NCBI GenBank assembly: GCA_002007465.1
Contig: LNAC01000035.1
Location: forward strand, 6,388,458-6,452,457
Direction of reading: 5' to 3'
Length of the DNA stretch: 64,000 nucleotides
Source of the DNA: Ailurus styani
Taxonomy: Eukaryota; Chordata; Mammalia; Carnivora; Ailuridae
This document shows, one piece after another, positions 55,376-64,000 of this stretch. Numbering within the stretch: the first letter of the stretch is position 1; every line of letters begins with the position of its first letter. The translations under genes were made by a program, and so were the position numbers. A model generated the notes under the pieces. It did not search any database. It saw nothing but the letters and a program-made list of their open reading frames with translations, and was not told where the DNA came from.

Positions 55376-57389
55376 GTCCTGAACTGGAATTAATTTGTTG
55401 CTACATGCTGCTAGCCTTTTCTTTTCCCATTTTAACCAGGCCGACTCTTTGAGATGGGGATTCTTATACTTTTTTAGTAATCCATTCAGTGTCTAGGTCA
55501 TGCCTTGTATATAGTAGGGATTCAGAAAGTCAGCTCAGAGATTGATTGTCCTTACTCCTCACCCTGCCTAGTGGCATCCAGGCTAGCCTAGCCTGAGGGC
55601 AGCTCCTCCAATCCATCTTGCCTGACAGAGGCCCTCCACCAAGACTCCCCCAGCTGGGAAGCCACTGCAGAGACGCCGTGCCTTGCAAATGCACAGAGGG
55701 TCACAGCTGGAAGCGCACAAATGGATTTTTACAACCGAAGCCACCCAGCCAATAAGGATAAAGGCAAATTTTGGATCCTGAGCTAACGTTTTAAAAGAAT
55801 CTTGTGATCCTGACAGGGGGAAAAATGACGGGGGCTTCTTTCTTAAATTTTATCTGTTTACACATAACATTTCCAACAATCTCATCACAGCCCAACAGAG
55901 AGTTCTAAGCAGAGGCCCATCGGAATGGGAAGGAAAGGAAAGAAGAGGTGTGAAGGGAAAACACTGTGGTCCCTGGTGACTGACCACTGTAGGAAGAGAC
56001 AGGGAAAAGCGGTTTTAGAGAAATGCGCTGGGTTCGAGGTGATGGTGGAACATCCAAATGGAAATGGCCAGTAGGCATTTGGTGATTATAAATTGCCCCT
56101 GCCTCCAACCGAAGCCTTGTCTCCAAGTTCCACATTAAATAGCTCAAATCTTAAGTAGACAAAGACTGTTAGTCAGGCAAACTAGACAATCAGGACTTTC
56201 TGAGATGACTGTTGATAAGGCGTCCGGGAGGTCCCACAGATGCCACACAGTGCCCGGTTAGGCTCGAGCAGCCACAAAGACCTGCAGGAAGATGGGCACC
56301 ATCACTGAGAACTCAAGCAAACCTTTCTGCCTCTCAGTACAGAGTCACGAAGTCCTGCCCCGGGAACAGTCGCTCCCGAGGGTGCCCATCTGAGGCGAGC
56401 GTGGGTATGGGTGCGGAGCAGGGAGCTGAGCGTCCGAGGCATGTCCCGTCACTCCCGGCCTGTGTGGGACCCACAGAGGGGGTCCTGCTCCTTCTCAGGG
56501 ATTCAGAGCTTTCTCTGAAACAGGAGGTTTGGGTGAGGTGAGCACAGCAGTCTCTCCCAGCTCTAATCTGATGGGGGTGGCTATCATAGAAAGGTAGTTT
56601 AAATTTCAGGATGTGTAAGGTGGCGAAAAGAAGGTAAGAGAGGAAAAGGGTTCCAGATCTGCAGCACACAGGGTACAGTTAGGAACAATACCCATTTGCT
56701 TGCCAAGATTGGGAAAGCAACCACTGGCCTGCTCTCCCAGGGGGTCCCCGTCTACCCCACTAGCCCACTCTCTCCCCTCTGTGCTGCTCGAGGAAAACCG
56801 GAGGCATTGTTTCAGAACAGGTGATGCTAGCGTATGCCACGCTGGAAACAAAACTCCTGAAGCCTTAGGTAAGTTCATAGATCAAAGACTCAAGGTATTT
56901 GGGGGGGAGTGTACATCCATAACCTTTTGAGGTTAATAAAAAGCGGAGACCACGATTTAACTCTGGCCTTATCCTGGGTCAAAAGTCCTTTTCTTTAAGG
57001 TATTGCGATCACTTTCTAATTGGTCTTTTCTGATTTCTTCTCTCTATAATCCATCTTATGGACTGCAAATTAATCTTTCTTTTGCAAGTTAATCTTCCCA
57101 GTGCACAGATCTGACCCCCGATTAAAAGCCACCAGGGATCCTCCTTTGTCTGCTGCCTAAAGCCCCTGGCGTTCAAGATCTCTTTACAACCTTTTAATTT
57201 TTATAAGTTCTTTGATCTGAGCAATCTACCACTCACTGTCCCCTGTACAGAGTTTATGCCTTGTCTCATCCTGCCCCGAGTGCCACACAAATCAAATCCT
57301 TTCCCTGCCCTTACAGCTGAGGAGACTCTTCCCTTTAAGCTGCACCAAGGTCTCTCTGCTTTGCGCCGCCCTCAGAGATGCAGCATGTG

Positions 57390-57660
57390 CCGGTGGTCAA
57401 GTGTAAGCTCTAGAGTCAAACTGCCTGGATTTGTATCTTAGCTCTCCCACTTACCAGCAGCGTGATGCTGGGCAAGTCACATGACCTCTCTGTACTTCTG
57501 TGTCATCATCTTTAAAAGGGGTAAAGATGATATCTATTTCATGGTTATTTCAGTAAAAGACTTATTTCCTTTGGGAGGCACAATTTATGGGATTCATTTA
57601 TTTTATCCAAAGAACCTTGAATTTAGTGGATGTTCAATCAGTATTGGGGAATGAATGAAT
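57390..57660 (+). repeat. MIR
   Basis: 'gtgtaagctctagagtcaaa', 'cttaccagcagcgtgatgct' and 'acctctctgtacttctgtgt'; a long forward MIR ending in gaatgaat units. Confidence 0.85.
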
Positions 57661-58132
57661 GAATGACAACATGGTGGGACTCCAGCTTGTTTGTCCCACA
57701 AGACCTTTGCTCTTTAGAGCCATAACACAGATGAGAAGGATATAAGCCCACAGATCATTTTGGTTTAACTAGCATTCTGGTTTACGGAAGGCCCTCCTCC
57801 TATTCACTTCCTGTTCACTACCTTCCTACACTCACTTCCAACCCACCCCAACCGCTCTACTCACTGTGCATAAAACATCATATCCCATTGTGCCTGTCTG
57901 GCTTTGATTTCGGTGCTTCCATTTTCTGGAATGCCCTCCTTCTGCTTCAGTGATCCAAGGCTTAAGCTTCTTTGGCTCAGGCTCAGCTCCTGTTGTCTCC
58001 CTCTTTGCCTTAACTCTCAATTACGGGTTTTCCCGCAGAATTCCTGAAGGTTTCTGTTTGTTTTATTCATTTGTGATTTAACATGTGCTAACTGGTATAC
58101 ATATTTCACTGATTCTTAAAAATTGATTCTTG

Positions 58133-58327
58133 GGCGCCTGGGTGGCTCAGTGGGTTAAGGCCTCTGCCTTTGGCTCAGGTCATGATCTCAGGGTCCTGGG
58201 ATCGAGCCCTGCATCGGGCTCCCTGCTCAGTGGGGAGCCTGCTTCCTCCTCTCCCTCTCTGCCTTCCTCTCTGCCTACTTGTAACCTCTCTCTCTCTGTT
58301 AAATAAATAAATACAATCTTAAAAAAA
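58133..58327 (+). repeat. CAN-SINE (forward), young
   Basis: Full-length; target-site duplication aaaattgattctt is perfect on both sides. Confidence 0.93.
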
Positions 58328-59549
58328 ATTGATTCTTATTCCCCACAACCCCCGTTTTAACGTAACACCCTCTGAATGGGGACGCATATCGCAGTTGCTG
58401 TCAGTTCAACTGGTGGTGCTTGTCCTCCTTAGAGTTCAGTAAAATAGTGGTGCATCTCACAATCAGTGGTGTCCAGATGAACTCAAACGGGAATATTTTT
58501 ATTCTTGTGCACGTTTCCTATCTATCCAGCTATTCTTTTTCAGCCAAAGGCATGTTCTGTGTTGCTTTTTAATTTTTTCTTAATTTAAAAGATATGCTTT
58601 AATTTAGCTGGAAGGTTTTTATGTCTCTTTCACCTTCCACATTGTCCAACATGATACTCTACATGCTTGCAGATGCTTAGTAAATGTCTGCTGCTGATCA
58701 TGGTCAGATCCATGAATGCTTCTCCCTCTGCCATGCCCTCCAGCTCAGTTTGGGGTGGTAGAGAGTATTTCTGATTGCAGCCATGATACCAGAGTAGGCC
58801 ATGCCCCTCTTCCCCACAGGTGGAATGTGGCATAACAGTCTATAAATGTTAATGCCCAGAAATCCCTTTTTTCCTAATTTTTTTCTAATGCCCAGTAGCT
58901 TCTTTTTTTCCTTTGCATCCACTTTGCCTCTCCCAGCCCCTTCTGCTGTGGAGTCCATTGCTTCTAAGGAACAGAGGGTTGCTTCCGTGGGATCTCAACC
59001 ACAGCTCTGGAAGGCCCCATCAGCCTTTTCTGTTATGGAGTAGGAGAGGGAGGGGCAGGCCCAGGACCACCACAAATTAGAGTCTAGCAAGAAAGAGAGA
59101 CTCTAGGCAATGCTCATCTTCCTGTCTGGTGCTCTAACCTTGAGCGGTCTCCTTAGAATCTCAAGAGGCCAATCCACTGCTTCTGAACTAGTTGGTTGTT
59201 AGCAACAAGAGGATTAAGTTCTCCCAGGTGGGAGGGATTACGGCACACCCCCTTCACTGCATCCACTGTCAGAACTTATCAATAATTAATCTCCATTGAT
59301 CTCAAGACTTCGAGGATGCAGGAAACAGCTCATTGCCCCAGATGGGCTGAGACTCTTGTCCCAAAATACTCCAGAGCTGCCAGCATCTCCCTCATGGGTC
59401 CAGGCTTGCTTGTACACTTATTTTTCTAGACTCTGCTATAATGGACTAGTTTCCTGGTCTCTGGGTGAGGAAGGATGCCTATGAGAGATGATGGCATAAC
59501 TCTGTACTGCCCACTACTCTTCAAGGTTTAGAAGGTGAAGAGATGCTTT

Positions 59550-59890
59550 GAACCATTCATTCACTCAACAAACATTAGCAAGGACTCACTCTAAACCAAG
59601 TACTATGTCTGGTGCTGGCTGAAACATGGTCCCTAGAACAGATCACAGTCTAGTAAAAGAGACACTTGCTCTTGGCCTATCTTGGTAAATGTTGCAATAG
59701 GAGATAAGCCCTGAATCAGAGAACACAGAAAAGGGGATTCAGCTTGAGGAAAGCAGAGAAGGCTTCCCAGAGGAGGTGTTTAACAGCATGCAGAGTCAGG
59801 AGGATGACAGAAGGAATAGCACATGGAAAGACTGGGAGACCTGAAATGCCATGGCGCATTCAGAAAGCTGTAGGACAGCCTATACAGCCG
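59550..59890 (-). repeat. L2 LINE 3' fragment
   Basis: Reverse L2: 'attcattcactcaacaaaca', 'tggtgctggctgaaacatgg', then 'gaaggcttcccagaggaggt'. Confidence 0.75.
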
Positions 59891-60424
59891 AACTCAGAGT
59901 GTCTATTGCAGTGGAGGCAGAGGAAGAGGCAGTTTTGGGGAGGATCTAAATTGCACTAGCATCCACAAGAGGCTGCTCTTCTCTGAAGAGGTCTCATGGG
60001 ATCCAGCCTTGGGATGACTGACATCGAGGCTGACTCGAGAGGTCAGAGCCCCACATACACACAAATAGACAGGGAAGGTCCTTCTGGAAAAACCTAAAGC
60101 TCTAGCCACGTGAATTTTCCATGAGGCACTTCCTCTGTGCCTGAGCTTAGGGCTAAGGGTTTGAGGGGGAAGTGGCGCTAAGGGAAGTTTCCCTGTGAGA
60201 AGATACTAGGTTCTCACAGCAGGCTTGCCAACATCAGGGGCGCACCATGGCGGTCCGTCCATGCCTTCGTGTCTTTAGGCCTGCGCTCCAGCCATCTGGC
60301 AAAACTAGCCCATCTCCTCTGGGAGCAGAATTCCTCATAATGCAGCTTGGAGCATTAAAAAAGAAACCGGCTTCTGCGTCTCTGCCCCCATCCCACCTTG
60401 GCAGAGAGACGCTGGTGCAGCGTA

Positions 60425-60655
60425 AGGGGCCAAAGCCTGGATTTCAGAGTCAGATCTGGGTTTGGAGCTTGGTTCTGCCACCTATAGACTGAGCAACCTT
60501 AGGCAGATCGCTTAGCCTCCCTGAATCTTGATTTCCTGTTCTAGAAATGGCAATATGCCCCACATAGGGTAGCTAATAGCACCCCATGGAATTTTAAGTT
60601 TCAGTCACGAAAAGGTTCACTGCCTTTGCTCATACCTAGGAGATGCTCAGCAAAG
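60425..60655 (+). repeat. MIR
   Basis: 'ggatttcagagtcagatctg', 'tctgccacctatagactgag' and 'tcctgttctagaaatggcaa'. Confidence 0.8.
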
Positions 60656-60667
60656 GAAGCTATTCTT

Positions 60668-60863
60668 TTTTTTTTAAAGATTTTATTTATTTATTTGACA
60701 GAGAGAGAGAGATCACAAGTAGGCAGAGAGGCAGGCAGAGAGAGAGGAGGAAGCAGGCTCCCCGCCGAGCAGAGAGCCCGATGCGGGCCTCGATCCCAGG
60801 ACCCTGAGATCATGACCTGAGCCGAAGGCAGAGGCTTTAAACCGCTGAGCCACCCAGGCGCCC
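60668..60863 (-). repeat. CAN-SINE (reverse), young
   Basis: Near-consensus copy with perfect target-site duplication aaggaagctattctt on both sides; inserted at the end of a MIR. Confidence 0.93.
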
Positions 60864-61424
60864 AAAGGAAGCTATTCTTAAAATACTATCAGCTATCTGC
60901 ATGTTGCTTTAAACTTCTTAAGGCATTTTTATAATGTGAATCTCATTTATGCATAACAGTATGCTGATGAGGGTGGTGCTCTCATTTTATAAGCAAGAGC
61001 TGAGAGTAGTTTACGATTGACTGGGACAATGCAGCCCGTTAAGGGAATATCGACTTCCCTTGACAGATGAGACAGTGCCTTGCACTTCACAAACACTCAA
61101 AAAAATGCTGATGGACAAGTGACTAATACAAGCCAGTAAGCACAAAGTAAAATGGGGAGCCTTGGAATACGAGCTGGAGGCTGTTCAGACCTTTGCAGGT
61201 CATCTTGGAGCAAAGGCCAATGAGGAGGGAGTGTTTTGCCAGAAGGCAGGGAGGTAAAAGGTATGTGAGGGGTCAAGTAAATCACGAAGGGGTGGGATGG
61301 GGGGCAGAAGATCTGCCCTGGAAGCCATGAGCTATTCCAGTGGCTCAGGGGGCAATTGGGGGAGGGTCTTCCAGGCCTCCCACGGAGTCAGAGTCAGTCT
61401 TAACCAGAAGTCATGAACATGCTA

Positions 61425-61640
61425 TTTATTGAGTCCCTCCTACAGACTAGGCATTGCAGCCAGTAAAGTAGGAAATAAAAACACAGTGATGGTTTCTAAA
61501 CAAGAAAGAAATCAGTCTCTGAGGAAGAGGATTCTAGCAGCTGTGAGTGGGAATTCCTGGCCATCAGTTAAGCCTCTTATGGTCCGCAGGCCTGGAGGAA
61601 GGCAGGAAGCCAACACAGAGGGAGTTACCATCCGAGCCTG
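61425..61640 (-). repeat. L2 LINE 3' fragment
   Basis: Reverse L2: 'tatttattgagtccctccta' and 'gactaggcattgcagccagt'. Confidence 0.65.
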
Positions 61641-61714
61641 GCGATGAGCTGGGGGGTGTTGGGAGCTGGGACTCAGGAGGGAAAGCGAGCTGGTAGCTGT
61701 CGTGAGCCTACTCT

Positions 61715-61915
61715 GTGCCGGTCACCTAGGCAGGCCACCGTGCTCATCTTTACAGCCTGTGGGAAGTACAATCATCTTAGTTTTATAGGTGAGGAAATTG
61801 AGGTTTACAGAGATTAAGTAACTTGATGATGGTCATAAAACTCGTAAGTAGGGAAGCTGAGGTCTGAAACCAGGTCTAACCCTGAAGCCCATGCTTTTCC
61901 CATTCTAACGCTGCC
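61715..61915 (-). repeat. MIR
   Basis: Reverse MIR: 'tataggtgaggaaattgagg', 'cagagattaagtaacttgat' and 'aaaccaggtctaaccctgaa'. Confidence 0.85.
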
Positions 61916-62097
61916 TCTGTGGGAAAGGAAAATGAAGTCAAAATAACCCCGGAGATCGACAGCCTGGGGTAGAAGTATAGCTCACGACTGTGGACAGTGG
62001 CCAGGAAACTGGGAACGGGGATTCTTCTGTAGAGGAACACAGCCAGGTTTCTGTTTTTATTTTATGAATTCTGTAGATTTAAAAAATGTGTATGCAG

Positions 62098-62297
62098 GGA
62101 GCCTGGGTGGCTCAGTCAGTTAAGCGTCTGCCTTCAGCTCAGATCATGCTTTCAGGGTTCTGGGATGGAGCCCCGCATCGGGCTCCCTGCTCAGCGGGGA
62201 GTCTGCTTCTCCCTCTCCCTCTGACCTTCCCTCCTGCTGGTACTCTCGCTGGCTCTCTCTCTCTCAAATGAATAAATAAAAAATCTTCAAAAAAAAA
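62098..62297 (+). repeat. CAN-SINE (forward)
   Basis: 'gggagcctgggtggctcagt' head, 'aaatgaataaataaaaaatc' tail; flanks aaaaatgtgt on both sides. Confidence 0.9.
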
Positions 62298-62699
62298 TGT
62301 GTCTAGCAGGCAGGGTGATATCCAAAGGGGAATAACCTGTAGACGGGAAATCTCTAGGGAAGGGGAATGAAGACAGGGATGGACACATATTGAGAAGTCT
62401 TCTGCAGACAGGTGGTAGGTGTCTGAAATGTAAGAACAGATAAGCTCCTTTAGGGGGTGAGTGTTGGAGTACAGTGCCAGGAGGACAGGACTGAGTCTTT
62501 TGGGAGTGCCAGAGCTAACGGCAGTGGGGCGAGGGGAAAGGAGGCGGGAGCAGGTCCCACCTACACGCACAGATGGTCACATGCACGCATGGCCATCCTG
62601 GGCGTCGGCACTTCCCAGTGCCAGCTGAGATCATCCTCCTTCTGTTCTGTTCTTGAAACTTACTCATTTTTCAGGCACAACTCCGATTTCCTCAACCCC

Positions 62700-62990
62700 A
62701 ATTAGAATTTAAACTCTTGTTCGTCTCTGTTACTCCCATATGGTTAGCATTATGTTTGGCACATAATAGGTGCTAAATGAGTATTTACTGCGCTGAACTA
62801 AACAATTAAAGAGACAGAGAAAAACTATTTGGGGACGACGGTTAATTAGTCTTTCTGAGCCATATCGTCTTCATCTGGGGGAATGGAATAATCATGGTTA
62901 GGGTTAAATGAGATATGTAGGTAAGATATGTGGCTCTTTAGCACAGGGCCTGGGACATGGTTGTTTATTAACTGGTAATTATTATTATTA
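62700..62990 (+). repeat. L2 3' end followed by MIR
   Basis: 'ggcacataataggtgctaaa' (L2 end) is followed by a degraded forward MIR ('gggttaaatgagatatgtag', 'tagcacagggcctgggacat'). Confidence 0.65.
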
Positions 62991-64000
62991 GCTGGCAAAG
63001 GCCCACGGAGGTAATATCCTCTAGACCTTTTCCCCTGCTATAAAGAGGGACTTCTTAGTAATCTAAATTTGGTCCTATGGTGGGTAGTTGAAATGACCTT
63101 CGTGGTCGGTGGCACGATTTTAACATCAAAATTGTTGGGAATTTTGACTCCAGTGAGATAAGGAGCCCACTTTTATGTTTTGTTTTTATTGGATTCTCTA
63201 AGTAAAAGTGTCTATCTCACAGCTTGGAAACTGCTCTGGGAGAGAAATGTGGTACCCGAGAGTCCTAGAATCAGCAAGCACCACGTTGTCAGGCCTATCA
63301 CAGACAGAAATCACTATTCCCTGACACAAACCCCTCTCTGTGATAAAACAAAGCTGCTATGTGGCAGGCCTCCCCAGCAGAGTTTTCTCTCCTCTGATGA
63401 GACCTGAGGAGGGATGAGGAGACAGAACAAAGACCTGGCATCTGGAGCACAATTGTGTGGAAAGGGCCTAGAATTTTCAATGACCTGACAGTTTCTTCTT
63501 TTCACAGCATCAACCTCCTGGTCAGCAACTTGCTCCTCACCTTTGGGCCTGAGTGTGCAGTCAAGGCCCTGAGTTTATCCCCTAGAATGAGGACTCTAAG
63601 AACCAAGCCTGTGGGGAGCTGTGGCCCAACTCCCTTTAAGGACTCGGTTTCCCTGGAGGCGGGGCCCATGGGACCTTGCCACCTGCCTCTCTTAGGGCCT
63701 CCCTGGTTCTGTCCTCGAATTTCTGAGAAGCCCAACCTCTTAGGCTCTGCTCTCCGCCCCTTACTCCCCTCCCCCACCTACCAACCCACCCCTTTTCAGG
63801 GCATAAGGGACCTTTTCTATTTGCAGATCCTAAAGAAGCTGGTTGCCAAGGTGACAGGAGCAGGAACAGCAGGGAGCTCGCCATGGGGGAGGGGCTTTGC
63901 CCCCAAACAGCTGTCAGTGGGAGCAGTCCCAGCTGGGACTACAGCATTTGCCTGTTGTGGAAGGACATGGCCCCCAGGGGGACACATTCCTCTCCACTAT

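Larger units (their letters stand above)
54511..64000 (-). other. PHC2 intron upstream of the first visible coding exon (runs off the window)
   Basis: No PHC2-like peptide is found on the minus strand here, so this is one large intron or part of it. Beyond repeats (MIR, L2, three SINEs) and a C/T-rich end (63,650-63,830), nothing gene-like is supported. Confidence 0.7.

Noticed and set aside
54511..64000. Further PHC2 coding exons upstream
   Set aside because: None of the minus-strand frames shows the expected Gln/Ala/Ser-rich PHC2 N-terminal peptides, so the exons must lie beyond the window.

Overview
This is nuclear DNA from a carnivoran mammal, most likely a caniform and probably a mustelid (ferret/mink/otter/marten group). 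The evidence is about 29 tRNA-derived CAN-SINE insertions of the dog-like type, many from a subfamily with a CT-rich tail typical of mustelids, on top of older mammalian repeats (MIR, L2, MaLR, Tigger). Genes are split into small exons with GT-AG introns. The exact species cannot be read from the sequence.

Two protein-coding genes lie head-to-tail on the minus strand, in the same order as on human chromosome 1p. A3GALT2 (isoglobotriaosylceramide synthase, alpha-1,3-galactosyltransferase 2) occupies about 1-20,079: a 23-nt coding exon 1 at 20,057-20,079, then exons at 1,552-1,635, 1,261-1,350 and 842-979, and the first 139 nt of the final catalytic exon at the window edge. PHC2 (polyhomeotic homolog 2, Polycomb PRC1) follows. 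Eight coding exons run from 54,510 down to the stop codon at 24,032, with a 3' UTR to a poly(A) signal at 22,755-22,760. They encode the proline/glutamine-rich part, the HD1 motif, the FCS zinc finger and the C-terminal SAM domain. An internal ATG at 35,737-35,739 would give exactly the 323-residue short isoform. The N-terminal PHC2 exons lie beyond 64,000; 54,511-64,000 is intron.

A3GALT2 intron 1 (18.4 kb) holds a decayed class I endogenous retrovirus at 6,095-17,382, antisense to the gene. It has two LTRs, a polypurine tract, and remnants of gag nucleocapsid, protease, the integrase C-terminus and the env transmembrane subunit, with more than a dozen SINEs inserted. About 5.4 kb where reverse transcriptase should be (9,441-14,880) is AT-rich, does not look like pol, and contains an older DNA transposon. 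PHC2 introns hold a MaLR element (24,480-26,530), a nearly full-length ancient Tigger1 transposon (28,996-31,914), a probable miR-3605 hairpin ending at the splice acceptor of a PHC2 exon (33,869-33,940), and a CpG island broken by a 758-bp assembly gap (48,760-49,800) that may be the short-isoform promoter.

Assembly caveats are three N gaps (10,218-10,296; 21,686-21,799; 48,959-49,716), single Ns at 12,155, 12,594 and 33,124, and a 132-bp exact-type duplication on either side of the N at 33,124 that is probably an unmerged overlap. The most interesting observations are the mirtron-like miR-3605 candidate, the age conflict inside the retrovirus, a SINE tandemly duplicated with a 225-bp period and three copies of its target site, and a Tigger1 fragment copied into the middle of a SINE.
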